NCBI GenBank assembly: GCA_964651325.1
Contig: CAZYXP010000050.1
Span: 1 to 19,712, forward strand
Length of the DNA: 19,712 nt
Direction of reading: 5' to 3'
Source: JADFOB01 sp964651325
GTDB lineage: Bacteria; Planctomycetota; Phycisphaerae; UBA1845
Part shown: positions 1 to 7,749 of the stretch, piece by piece
Layout: each line of letters opens with the position of its first letter
Position numbering within the stretch: position 1 is the stretch's first letter
Made by a program: the position numbers and the translations under genes
Notes under the pieces: generated by a model
The model's database searches: none
Told to the model about the DNA's origin: nothing
The model's input: the letters and a program-made list of their open reading frames with translations, nothing else

Positions 1-1721
1 TGAAGTTTAATGTCGACGAGATTTCATCGGTCATTACCGAGGAAATCCAAAAATATCAGAGTGAGGTCGATGTCGCCGAAGTCGGAAAAGTCCTCGAAAT
101 CGGGGATGGCATCGCTCGCGTCTATGGCCTGACCAATGCCATGGCCGGTGAACGCATCGAGTTCGCCAACGGCGCTCAGGGCCAGGTCTTCAACCTTGAA
201 GAGAATTCCGTCGGTACCGTCATCCTCGGCGACTACCTCGGTGTCAAGGAAGGCGACGAAGTCCGCCGAACCGGCGAGCTGCTCAGCGTGCCATGCGGCG
301 ACGCCGTGGTCGGTCGCGTGGTCGATCCGCTCGGCCGTCCGCTCGACGGCAAGGGCGTGGTGCAGACGTCCGAGCGCCGGCCGCTGGAAATCAAAGCCCC
401 CGGCATCGCCGAGCGCCAGCCCGTGACCGAGCCGCTTCAAACCGGCATCAAAGCCATCGACAGCATGATTCCCGTCGGTCGCGGCCAGCGTGAGCTCATC
501 ATCGGCGACCGCAAAACCGGCAAAACCGCCATCGCCATCGACGCGATCATCAATCAGAAAGGCGGCGACGTCATCTGCGTGTACGTCGCGATCGGTCAAA
601 AAGAATCGACCGTCGTCGGCATTGTCGACAAGCTGCGCGAGGCCGGCGCGATGGATTACACCGTCGTGGTCTCGGCGGGCTGTGCCGACCCCGCCCCCCT
701 GCAATACATCGCCCCCTACGCCGGCGCCGCCATCGCCGAATACTTCATGTACAACCACGGTCGCGCGACGCTCTGCGTCTACGACGACCTGAGCAAGCAG
801 GCGCAGTCCTACCGACAGCTTTCCCTCTTGCTTCGCCGCCCGCCGGGCCGCGAGGCGTATCCCGGCGACGTCTTTTACCTTCACTCGCGATTGTTGGAAC
901 GCGCGGTCAAGCTGCGAGATGAGTACGGCATCGTCCCGAAAGATACGCCCGCCGATTCCTGCGATCGATCCAAAGCCAGGAAGCATCCGGACGGATTCAA
1001 GGCCGAAGAGGCCCACCGCCCCAGCGACGTCGATGGCTTGTACCACAGGCCCGAAGGCAAGAAAAACGCGGAAGCGTGGCTGAGCACGCTGCCGGACAAA
1101 GACAAATTCAAGGTCCACAAGTTCTACGACAGCGGCGGGTCCATGACGGCCCTGCCGGTCATTGAGACGCTCGAAGGCGAAGTCTCCGCGTACATCCCGA
1201 CCAACGTGATTTCCATCACCGACGGTCAGATTTACTTGGAGCCCGATCTGTTCTTCGCCGGTGTGCGACCGGCGGTCAACGTGGGCATCAGCGTGTCGCG
1301 CGTCGGCGGAAACGCTCAGCGAAAAGCCATGAAGAAAATCGCCGGCTCGCTGCGGCTCGACTTGGCCTCGTTCCGCGAGTTGGAGGCATTCTCCCAACTC
1401 GGCACGGACCTCGACGCCGCCACCCAGCAACAGCTCGATCGCGGCAAGCGCATGGTGGAATTGCTCAAGCAAGGCCAGTACAAACCGTTCCACGTCAACG
1501 ATCAGATCATCAGCATTTACGCGGGCGCCAAGGGCGTCCTCGACGATCTGCCGCTGAATCAGGTCGGCGAATTCGAGGCGGGGCTGTTGCAGTTTATCCA
1601 CGACCAATTCCCCGAATTCATCAAGGAGTTGGACGAAACCGGCACGATGAGTGCCCAGCTCGCAGAGAACCTGCTCAATCAGATTCGCGAGTTCAAAACC
1701 CAGTTTACCAAGAGCGAGTAG
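1..1721 (+). CDS. atpA: F1Fo ATP synthase subunit alpha (first base of start codon outside window)
   Basis: Alpha subunit of the F1 catalytic head; with beta it forms the alpha3beta3 ring, where its nucleotide sites are non-catalytic. The window opens with TG followed by codons reading KFNVDEISSVITEEIQ, a typical AtpA N-terminus, so the ATG very probably begins one base before the window; the first ATG inside the window (141) would remove 47 conserved residues. With that start the protein has about 573 residues against the usual 500-515. Walker A GDRKTGKT is at about residues 169-176, as in E. coli; PTNVISITDGQI and the SVSRVGGNAQ segment are intact. The extra length is one insertion, about residues 311-378 (bases 930-1133), between the SRLLERAVKLRDEYG helix and the GGSMTALPVIET strand, rich in Lys, Asp, Pro and His. 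atpG follows after 62 bases. Confidence 0.97.
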   Translation, partial: KFNVDEISSVITEEIQKYQSEVDVAEVGKVLEIGDGIARVYGLTNAMAGERIEFANGAQGQVFNLEENSVGTVILGDYLGVKEGDEVRRTGELLSVPCGDAVVGRVVDPLGRPLDGKGVVQTSERRPLEIKAPGIAERQPVTEPLQTGIKAIDSMIPVGRGQRELIIGDRKTGKTAIAIDAIINQKGGDVICVYVAIGQKESTVVGIVDKLREAGAMDYTVVVSAGCADPAPLQYIAPYAGAAIAEYFMYNHGRATLCVYDDLSKQAQSYRQLSLLLRRPPGREAYPGDVFYLHSRLLERAVKLRDEYGIVPKDTPADSCDRSKARKHPDGFKAEEAHRPSDVDGLYHRPEGKKNAEAWLSTLPDKDKFKVHKFYDSGGSMTALPVIETLEGEVSAYIPTNVISITDGQIYLEPDLFFAGVRPAVNVGISVSRVGGNAQRKAMKKIAGSLRLDLASFRELEAFSQLGTDLDAATQQQLDRGKRMVELLKQGQYKPFHVNDQIISIYAGAKGVLDDLPLNQVGEFEAGLLQFIHDQFPEFIKELDETGTMSAQLAENLLNQIREFKTQFTKSE

Positions 1722-1783
1722 TCCCCCGCGCGGTCGCGACAAGAAATCGCACCACGCGGTAAGAACAGGCGAAGTTCAATACG

Positions 1784-2662
1784 ATGGCCAATCGAAGGTT
1801 ACTTCTGAAGCGGCAAAAAGCCGTCCGCAACATTCGCAAGATCACGCGGACGATGCAGCTTATCGCCACCGCGCGGTTCCAAGCCGCCTTCGCACGGGCG
1901 ACGGCCAGCAAGCCCTACAGCGAGAAACTCGCAGAGCTCGTCGGCAATCTTTCGGACGTCGCCGCAAACATCAAGCATCCCCTGCTCGACCAACCCGCGG
2001 AGGACAGCGTCTCCCGCAACGTGATCATCAGCAGCGACCGAGGACTGTGCGGCGGCTACAACATCAATGTGCTGCGTACCGCCATCAGCCATCTGGACGC
2101 CCAGGCCGACAAAGGCACCAAGACGGAAGTCCACATGGTCGGCAAGAAGGGGAACAACTATTTCAAGTTCCTCGGCCGGGAGATCAACGAATCCACGCTG
2201 ACCATCGGCGACGCGCCGAAGTTTGAAGACGTGGCCACCATCGCGGACGATCTGATGGATCGCTTCACTCGAGGCGAGATCACCTCAGTCAATGTCGGCT
2301 ACATGCGGTTTCACTCGGCCGGCCGGCAGCGACCGGAGATCATGCGGCTGTTGCCGCTGACTCAGGATGAAACCCCGGGCGATAGCGCCCCTTCGGGCAC
2401 GCGCCGGGACTACGAGTTTTCGCCTGAACCCAAAGCGTTGTTGGACGAATTGCTACCCGCCACCGTGCGCGTGCGACTCTACCAATGTTTTCTCGACGCC
2501 TGCGTCTCCGAGCAGGTTGCACGAATGGTGGCCATGAAGGCCGCCACCGACGCCGCGGGCGACATGATTACGGCCCTAACGAGGCAGTACAACCGCGCGA
2601 GGCAGACGCACATTACGATGGAGCTGCTGGATATCGTAGGAGGAGCCAACGCTCTGGCGTAA
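1784..2662 (+). CDS. atpG: F1Fo ATP synthase subunit gamma
   Basis: Central rotor shaft of F1, coupling proton-driven rotation of the c-ring to catalysis in the beta subunits. The 292-residue product has the expected length. The N-terminal helix contains VRNIRKITRTMQLIATARF, a divergent form of the KNTQKITKAMKMVAAAKL family motif. The middle domain has SSDRGLCGGYNINVLR, and the C-terminal helix ends in RQYNRARQTHITMELLDIVGGANAL, matching the conserved family ending that contacts the catalytic ring. It lies between atpA (62-base gap) and atpD (178-base gap), the standard atp gene order. Only a weak purine-rich stretch precedes the ATG, so coupling to atpA translation is possible. The N-terminal divergence fits a lineage distant from Proteobacteria and Firmicutes; function is not in doubt. 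Confidence 0.96.
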   Translation: MANRRLLLKRQKAVRNIRKITRTMQLIATARFQAAFARATASKPYSEKLAELVGNLSDVAANIKHPLLDQPAEDSVSRNVIISSDRGLCGGYNINVLRTAISHLDAQADKGTKTEVHMVGKKGNNYFKFLGREINESTLTIGDAPKFEDVATIADDLMDRFTRGEITSVNVGYMRFHSAGRQRPEIMRLLPLTQDETPGDSAPSGTRRDYEFSPEPKALLDELLPATVRVRLYQCFLDACVSEQVARMVAMKAATDAAGDMITALTRQYNRARQTHITMELLDIVGGANALA

Positions 2663-2840
2663 CAGAGCCGCAAGCGCAAGCCAGCGGACCCGAATTCAGA
2701 GCCGCTGGCGCAAGCCTGCGGACCCCGAGCCGCGGGCTTCAGCCCGCACGGCCGCGCGGGCACAGGAGCCCCGTAAACGACTTGAAGCCGAGGATCAATC
2801 GCGATCCCGGCCGGTTTTAGACAACCAAGGAAGCATTGAT
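2663..2840 (+). repeat. Intergenic hairpin repeats between atpG and atpD
   Basis: This 178-base spacer holds two copies (2668-2687 and 2702-2721) of an imperfect inverted repeat of the form CCGCTGGC-GCAA-GCCTGCGG, with 8-base arms, one or two mismatches and a GCAA loop. Directly after them is a perfect 6-base-pair GCGGGC-TTCA-GCCCGC palindrome (2732-2747) inside a 30-base unit (2724-2753) that recurs at 18557-18586. A third copy of the first element lies after atpC (4734-4753). None has a T-tract, so they do not look like classical terminators. The atpD ribosome binding site AAGGAAG (2827-2833) is separate from them. They could affect mRNA processing or the ratio of gamma to beta; this is inference. 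Confidence 0.75.
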
Positions 2841-4295
2841 ATGGCTGGTGGAAATTACGGCGTGGTATCGCAGGTGATCGGGTCGACGCTCGATGCGCAG
2901 TTCTCTGAAGACGAACTGCCCAGCATCTACAACGCGCTCAAGGTGGACATTCAACGAACCACCGGGGGCAAGGCCCACACAGAATCACTCTGGTGCGAAG
3001 TCGCGCAGCACTTGGGAGGCGGACGCATCCGGGCGATCTCCCTCGGCTCCACCGACGGACTGCAACGCGGCGTCAAGATTCTCGACACCGGTGAGCCCGT
3101 AACCGTCCCCGTGGGAGACGAAACGCTCGGACGCGTTTTCAATCTCGTCGGCGACCCCATCGACGGGCGAGGCCCCGTCCAGACCAAGAAACGCCGATCG
3201 ATCCACCAGGAGCCGCCGGAGTTTTCCGACCTCTCCAGCAAGACAGAGCTGTTTGAAACGGGCATCAAGGTCATCGACCTGCTCTGCCCGCTGGTCCGCG
3301 GCGGCAAGGCCGGCCTGTTCGGCGGGGCCGGCGTGGGCAAGACGGTCATCATCCAGGAGTTGATCGCGCGGCTGGCTCGTTTCCACAGCGGCTATTCCTG
3401 CTTCGCCGGCGTGGGCGAGCGCACCCGCGAAGGCAACGACCTGTGGCTGGAAATGCAAGACGCCAAGATCGGCGATACCGGAAAAAGCGTGATCGACCAG
3501 ACGGTCATGGTCTTCGGCCAGATGAACGAACCACCGGGGGCCCGGCTTCGTGTGGCCCTTTCCGCGCTAACCATGGCCGAGCATTTTAGAGATGAAACCG
3601 GCGCAGACACCCTGCTCTTCGTCGATAACATCTTCCGTTTTTCGCAGGCGGGTTCGGAAGTCTCCGCGCTGCTGGGCAGAATGCCCTCGGCCGTGGGCTA
3701 TCAGCCGACGTTGGGGACGGAAATGGGCGAGCTGCAAGAGCGCGTCACATCGACGTCGCGTGGTGCCGTCACCAGCATTCAGGCCATCTACGTCCCGGCC
3801 GACGACTACACCGATCCGGCTCCGGCCACCGCATTTGCTCACCTCGATAGCACGGTCAACCTCGAGCGCAGCATCGCCGAAAAGGGCATTTATCCGGCCG
3901 TCGATCCTCTGGCGTCCAGCAGCCGCATCGTTTCGCCCGAATTCATCGGCGAGCGTCATTACGCCGTCGCCCGCCGCGTTCAGCAGATTTTGCAGCGTTA
4001 CAAAGACCTTCAGGACATCATCGCGATTCTCGGCGTTGACGAACTGAGCGAAGACGACAAGCTGCTGGTCGCCCGCGCCCGTAAGATCGAGCGGTTCCTC
4101 TCGCAGCCCTTCTACGTCGCGGAACAGTTCACCGGATTCCCCGGCAACCATACTACCCGAGACGAGACGATTCGGTCGTTCGAAGAGCTCTGCGACGGCA
4201 AGTGGGATGACCTCCCCGAGCCGGCCTTCATGTATGTTGGCAGCATTGAAGAAGCGGCCGCCAAGGCGGAAAAATTGGCCAAGGACGCGGAATAG
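2841..4295 (+). CDS. atpD: F1Fo ATP synthase subunit beta
   Basis: Catalytic subunit of F1, making ATP from ADP and phosphate at three alternating sites. The 484-residue product has family-typical length. Walker A GGAGVGKT is at residues 161-168, the catalytic glutamate lies in GERTREGNDLW (E193), Walker B is LLFVDNIFRF, and the signature PSAVGYQPTL follows. The rotor-contacting lever motif reads DELSEDD, a small variant of the usual DELSEED. The start is supported by AAGGAAG seven bases upstream of the ATG and by a beta-type N-terminus (GNYGVVSQVIGSTLDAQF). It is separated from atpG by a repeat-filled spacer and followed 18 bases later by atpC. No frameshift or missing active-site residue was seen. 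Confidence 0.97.
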   Translation: MAGGNYGVVSQVIGSTLDAQFSEDELPSIYNALKVDIQRTTGGKAHTESLWCEVAQHLGGGRIRAISLGSTDGLQRGVKILDTGEPVTVPVGDETLGRVFNLVGDPIDGRGPVQTKKRRSIHQEPPEFSDLSSKTELFETGIKVIDLLCPLVRGGKAGLFGGAGVGKTVIIQELIARLARFHSGYSCFAGVGERTREGNDLWLEMQDAKIGDTGKSVIDQTVMVFGQMNEPPGARLRVALSALTMAEHFRDETGADTLLFVDNIFRFSQAGSEVSALLGRMPSAVGYQPTLGTEMGELQERVTSTSRGAVTSIQAIYVPADDYTDPAPATAFAHLDSTVNLERSIAEKGIYPAVDPLASSSRIVSPEFIGERHYAVARRVQQILQRYKDLQDIIAILGVDELSEDDKLLVARARKIERFLSQPFYVAEQFTGFPGNHTTRDETIRSFEELCDGKWDDLPEPAFMYVGSIEEAAAKAEKLAKDAE

Positions 4296-4313
4296 TCCGC
4301 CGGTAAAGACACG

Positions 4314-4721
4314 ATGGCAAACGACAAGACCTTCCAATGCAGCGTGGTAACCCCCGAGGAGATCGCATTGCAGTGCGACGCTCATTCGGTCACCTTCCCC
4401 GCCCACGACGGCCAAGTTGGGATTCTGCGGGACCGCGCCCCGCTGATCTGCAAAATGGGCATCGGTGTGCTCAAGATAAGCGGGCCATCGGATAGCCACA
4501 CGCTCTTCGTGGATGGCGGTTTTGCTCAGGTCTCCGACAACCAGCTCACGCTCCTAACGCAGCAAGCCCTCGCGCCCGACAAGCTCCAAGCGGAATCGGC
4601 TCAGCAGGCCCTTATCGAGGCGCGCGCTTTGAAGGTCACCGACGAGCAGTCCTGCGACAACCGATCCAACGCCATCAGCCGGGCCCAGGTTCAATTGAAG
4701 CTCATTGCCGCCCACAAGTAG
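4314..4721 (+). CDS. atpC: F1Fo ATP synthase subunit epsilon
   Basis: Small stalk subunit that joins gamma to the c-ring and, in many bacteria, inhibits ATP hydrolysis. The 135-residue protein begins with the beta-sandwich part (FQCSVVTPEEIALQCDAHSVTFPAHDGQVGILRDRAPL), whose PAHDGQVGIL segment corresponds to the family PGxxGxxGILxxHAPL signature. A helical C-terminal half follows (residues about 88-135, QALAPDKLQAESAQ onward), so it is the long form with helices. It starts 18 bases after atpD, with only a weak GGTAAAG upstream, which suggests translational coupling. It is the last atp gene in the operon; a hairpin repeat lies 12 bases beyond its stop. Confidence 0.94.
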   Translation: MANDKTFQCSVVTPEEIALQCDAHSVTFPAHDGQVGILRDRAPLICKMGIGVLKISGPSDSHTLFVDGGFAQVSDNQLTLLTQQALAPDKLQAESAQQALIEARALKVTDEQSCDNRSNAISRAQVQLKLIAAHK

Positions 4722-4733
4722 CGACCCACATAG

Positions 4734-4753
4734 CCGCTGACGCAAGCCTGCGG
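4734..4753 (+). repeat. Third copy of the GCAA-loop inverted repeat, after atpC
   Basis: A 20-base element CCGCTGAC-GCAA-GCCTGCGG matches the two copies in the atpG-atpD spacer (2668-2687 and 2702-2721) with one to three differences. The arms pair with two mismatches. It lies just downstream of the atpC stop and could mark the 3' end of the atp transcript, although no T-run follows. Confidence 0.65.
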
Positions 4754-4813
4754 ACCCCGGGACAGCCAAACGCCCGAGCCGCCAGCGTCAAAGCCCGCGC
4801 GGTTCCTCGCCAT

Positions 4814-4838
4814 TGTAGCGCAGCCGCCCCCGGCGGTG
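4814..4838 (+). repeat. TGTAGC-headed hairpin repeat, copy 1
   Basis: TGTAGC is followed by a short palindrome, CCGCC-CCC-GGCGG in its core. About 20 of 22 bases match the - strand element ending at 12554, and the same TGTAGC head occurs at 12457 (+ strand) and 10216 (- strand). All four copies are intergenic. Confidence 0.6.
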
Positions 4839-5179
4839 TCCCACCCCGCGAGCCACGGGGGTCAGCCCGCGCTGCGGTGTGGCCAATTCCTGCCCGCGAT
4901 GTCAATCTTCCGTAATCCCTTTCTGGGGAAACACTTACGACCATCAAGCCGGCGTAGTACCTCAAGCGTCCGGTTTCGAACATCGCAAATTCACTGCCAA
5001 CGATCCGGGAATCCACCATAATTCCTGGTTGATGCCCCGTTGTCGTCCGATTCGCACGACTTCCGCGTGCGGGCTGCTTAAACTGACCACCCGATCGGAG
5101 CCGATAATCACAGCGTGCTCGGCTCGAGAATCTTTGTTTGCATGGCGCGTATGGCAATCCCGGAGGCGTGCTCGGATTG

Positions 5180-6706
5180 ATGGCTCATCTTGGCTACTTC
5201 ATCGCCCGCGTGGGCTTGCCCCTTGGCATGCTCCTATTGCTTCCGGGGTGTTATTCCATCCAAAACGGGTGGCTTGATCCCACCACGCTGGGCGCGTTTC
5301 AACGAGGCGCCGTGACGGAAATCCGAACCTCCCTCACCCTCGACGACACACCGTATGGAATAGCGGGCGCGACCTACCCGACCGGCGATGATCTCATATT
5401 CAAGGCGATCAATCATCCAATCCAGGGTGGAGACGTGCTAAACGTCACCGTCGATGAACTTCGGGATCGATTCGTCCCATTCCAAGAACAGGTCACGGTT
5501 TCTCCGACCGGATTCGTAAACCTGCCCGTTGTCGGCCGCGTTGAGGCGGTCGGATTGACCGTGCCCGAATTCGAAGAAGCGCTGAGCCAAGCCCTGATCG
5601 ACAACGAAATCCTCATGAAACCCGAGGTAACGGTCAATCCGCAGTTTCTGCAGAAGGCCACGTATTCGATTTTCGGCATCGGCGTCAGCGCCTCGAACAA
5701 CGCGCCGCTTCGTGCCGGGACATTCCCCATTCGCCGCCCCGATCTGCGGCTTCTCGAAGCGATCAACCAGGTTGGTGGGCTCAACGAATTCGTCACGGAC
5801 ATCTTCATCTTCCGGAAAGATGAAATCGAGACCCCGAAACCCGACCACGCAGCGCCTCCCGCTGACCGGTCGCAACCAGATGAGGAGCCTGCCCGTGACG
5901 CGGGTGCGAACCCTGATCCCGCAACGTCACCGGTTGATGACTTGCTCGACGCCGTTGACCTCGGCGAAGCCTCTCCGGACGAAGCCGCCGATCCTGCGAC
6001 CGAGCCTCCGCCCGCCCTATTGGAGGGTGATCCGACCAGCGCGTGGGTCTACGTCAACGGCGAATTCGTGCAAAACCGGGACGCCGCCGCGCGCCCACTA
6101 GAGGACGCCTCGCGGCAAGCGTTGGTGCTGGATTCCACGGCATCCACCGTAAACTGGGCGCAGGTCGCCGGGACCGCCAACTTCCACATTCTCCGCGTCC
6201 CGGCCGAAGAGCTCCGAATCGGCAACCCCAGTGCGGACATTTATGTCCGCGCCGGAGACGTGATTCGCGTAGTCAGCGGCGAAATCGGGGTCTATTATGT
6301 CATGGGCCAGGTGAACCGAGCCGGGCCGTTCGCCTTCAACTCCGAGCCGATCACATTGAAGGCGGCCATAGCGATTGCCGGTGGGCTCGCGCCGCTCGCC
6401 TGGCCAGACCGCTGCACGGTCTACCGCAAGCTTGGCCAGCGAGAGCAAATGATCCAGGTCAACCTCGACCGCATGTTCGCCGGCAAGGATCCCGACTTCT
6501 TCGTGCGACGAGGCGACATCATCAACGTGGGCACCCATCCGTTCGCACCATTCCTGCAGCGCATCCGGGCCATGACGCTGCCGAACATCGTCAACTCGCT
6601 GGGTTTCGGCTTCAGCTACACGCGTAACTTCGCGGATATCGATTCCTTCGGATCCAAGGCCAACCCCGCCAACCAACCCGATTTGTTGCCGCAGCTTTTC
6701 CAGTAG
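5180..6706 (+). CDS. Outer-membrane polysaccharide export lipoprotein, Wza/poly_export family with SLBB domains
   Basis: Probable outer-membrane channel for exopolysaccharide, working with the inner-membrane kinase two genes on. From the ATG at 5180 it has 508 residues. A lipoprotein signal peptide ends in LLLLPGC, giving lipidated Cys24. A poly_export region (about 80-155, GGDVLNVTVDEL to MKPEVTVNP) and a first SLBB-like segment (about 160-212, ending LEAINQVGGLNEFVTDIFIFRK) follow. Next is an acidic, Pro/Ala-rich low-complexity linker (about 213-285), then a second SLBB segment (about 371-452) with YYVMGQVNRAGPF and RRGDIINVG. GGAGG at 5162-5166 is 13 bases before this ATG; TTG 5177 and GTG 5168 are in-frame alternatives. 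The longer frame from 5138 would place extra residues before the signal peptide, so I rejected it. The exosortase gene starts nine bases after the stop. Confidence 0.9.
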   Translation: MAHLGYFIARVGLPLGMLLLLPGCYSIQNGWLDPTTLGAFQRGAVTEIRTSLTLDDTPYGIAGATYPTGDDLIFKAINHPIQGGDVLNVTVDELRDRFVPFQEQVTVSPTGFVNLPVVGRVEAVGLTVPEFEEALSQALIDNEILMKPEVTVNPQFLQKATYSIFGIGVSASNNAPLRAGTFPIRRPDLRLLEAINQVGGLNEFVTDIFIFRKDEIETPKPDHAAPPADRSQPDEEPARDAGANPDPATSPVDDLLDAVDLGEASPDEAADPATEPPPALLEGDPTSAWVYVNGEFVQNRDAAARPLEDASRQALVLDSTASTVNWAQVAGTANFHILRVPAEELRIGNPSADIYVRAGDVIRVVSGEIGVYYVMGQVNRAGPFAFNSEPITLKAAIAIAGGLAPLAWPDRCTVYRKLGQREQMIQVNLDRMFAGKDPDFFVRRGDIINVGTHPFAPFLQRIRAMTLPNIVNSLGFGFSYTRNFADIDSFGSKANPANQPDLLPQLFQ

Positions 6707-6715
6707 GAGCGATCC

Positions 6716-7723
6716 GTGAGCCCCCCCATCCTCGCCAACAGCTCCGGACCCACCCCAGCGCCATCCATGCACGCGCCAATCGGAAGCGTCGCCGGCAATT
6801 CCACCGTTCGATGGATCCAAGGCGCCGTGCTCGCCGCCCTGATCCTCGTAGCCTATTGGGATACCATTCGCGGCGGATTGATCGGCAGGTGGATCAACGA
6901 CGGAAACTGGTCTCATAGCTGGCTCATCCCGCTCTTCTCGCTGTACCTGCTCTACGGTCGTTACAACGACCTGCGTGCCGCACGGTTCGCGCCTAGCTGG
7001 CTCGGGGTGGCGGTGCTATTGGCTTCGTTGGCCCTCTTCTTTGTGGGCGGCTGGGTTGTCAGAATCGCCTATTTTCAGAGGGTCTCGATCGTGGGTGTGG
7101 TCCTGGGATCGACCCTGCTGTTGACCGGCTGGGCGGTGCTCCGCATCGCCCTGGTGCCGATTGGATTGCTGCTCTTGGCGATTCCACTCCCCGGGCAACT
7201 CTACGTTGACCTCACCACGCCCCTACGCGAGCTGGCCACCACGATCGCCGCCACTGTACTTCCGATCTTTTCCCCGGGCTTGATGGTCGAATCTCAGGCC
7301 GTGGTCATCGATTTCTTCCTTCCCGGCTCGCCGCCTGGGCAATTGAACGTCGAGGAAGCGTGCAGCGGAATGCGCCTCATGATGGCCTTCGTCACGCTCG
7401 GTGTGGTCATGGCGTATCTGAAAGACCGCCCCGGGTGGCATCGCCTGGTACTGGTGGCCAGCTGCTTGCCGATCGTCGTGCTGTGCAACTCCGTGCGCGT
7501 GACGATCACGGGCCTGCTGCACATCCACGGCTACCTGGATTGGGCCCGCGGCATGCCGCATCAGATGCTTGGAATATCTATGCTCTTCCTCGCGTTGGGC
7601 CTTTTTGCGGCGGTAGGCTTCGTGCTCGACCATCTGTTCGTCGATACACCCGAGGACGATACAATCGAAGACGATGCGTCCCCGCCCCTGGCGGTTTCCC
7701 CTGGAGTTCACAGCGGCCGGTAG
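6716..7723 (+). CDS. Exosortase (exosortase/archaeosortase family transpeptidase)
   Basis: Polytopic inner-membrane cysteine protease/transpeptidase that, in characterised systems, cleaves C-terminal sorting tails (PEP-CTERM type) of exported proteins. The 335-residue protein has many hydrophobic segments, beginning at about residue 34. The family N-terminal motif appears as NWSHSWLIPLFSLYLLY (64-80). The catalytic triad is visible: Cys216 in VEEACSGMRLMMAF, Arg261 in VLCNSVRVTITG, and His282 in MPHQMLGIS. The start is GTG at 6716 with GGAG overlapping the stop of the export gene, so translation is probably coupled. The C-terminal tail (about 308-335) is acidic then Pro/Ser-rich. The gene lies inside an exopolysaccharide unit, the common setting for exosortases. 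No sorting-tail substrate is in the window and no EpsI-like domain was seen. The subfamily cannot be assigned by eye. Confidence 0.93.
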   Translation: MSPPILANSSGPTPAPSMHAPIGSVAGNSTVRWIQGAVLAALILVAYWDTIRGGLIGRWINDGNWSHSWLIPLFSLYLLYGRYNDLRAARFAPSWLGVAVLLASLALFFVGGWVVRIAYFQRVSIVGVVLGSTLLLTGWAVLRIALVPIGLLLLAIPLPGQLYVDLTTPLRELATTIAATVLPIFSPGLMVESQAVVIDFFLPGSPPGQLNVEEACSGMRLMMAFVTLGVVMAYLKDRPGWHRLVLVASCLPIVVLCNSVRVTITGLLHIHGYLDWARGMPHQMLGISMLFLALGLFAAVGFVLDHLFVDTPEDDTIEDDASPPLAVSPGVHSGR

Positions 7724-7749
7724 ACCATCGGCCGTAAGAAGCGTTGCCT

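Larger units (their letters stand above)
4722..5179. other. 458-base non-coding region between atpC and the exopolysaccharide genes
   Basis: No convincing gene is present. The first 120 bases hold repeats: the GCAA-loop inverted repeat (4734-4753) and a TGTAGC-headed hairpin (4814-4838). The remaining bases, about 4890-5179, are less repetitive and less GC-rich, and probably hold the promoter of the export/exosortase/kinase unit. A GATAAT hexamer at 5103-5108 looks like a -10 box, but I could not find a fitting -35 box 16-18 bases upstream. No sigma-54 type GG-N10-GC pair was found close to the gene start. Confidence 0.5.

Noticed and set aside
24..1742. Long - strand open frame of 572 codons opposite atpA
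   Set aside because: It is an antisense shadow of a conserved ATP synthase gene in GC-rich DNA; its translation is repetitive in Asp, Val and Gly and matches no family I know.
3567..4499. 310-codon - strand frame opposite atpD and atpC
   Set aside because: It spans two real genes in antisense, which indicates codon-bias shadowing rather than a gene.
5100..5180. Sigma-54 type promoter before the export gene, as seen in some exosortase loci
   Set aside because: TGGCGCG at about 5142 has no GC dinucleotide at the required 10-base spacing.
4879..5277. 132-codon + strand frame starting with a CPRC motif before the export lipoprotein gene
   Set aside because: It overlaps the signal-peptide region of the export gene by about 100 bases, starts at GTG without a ribosome binding site, and its Cys pair is not part of a recognisable zinc ribbon.
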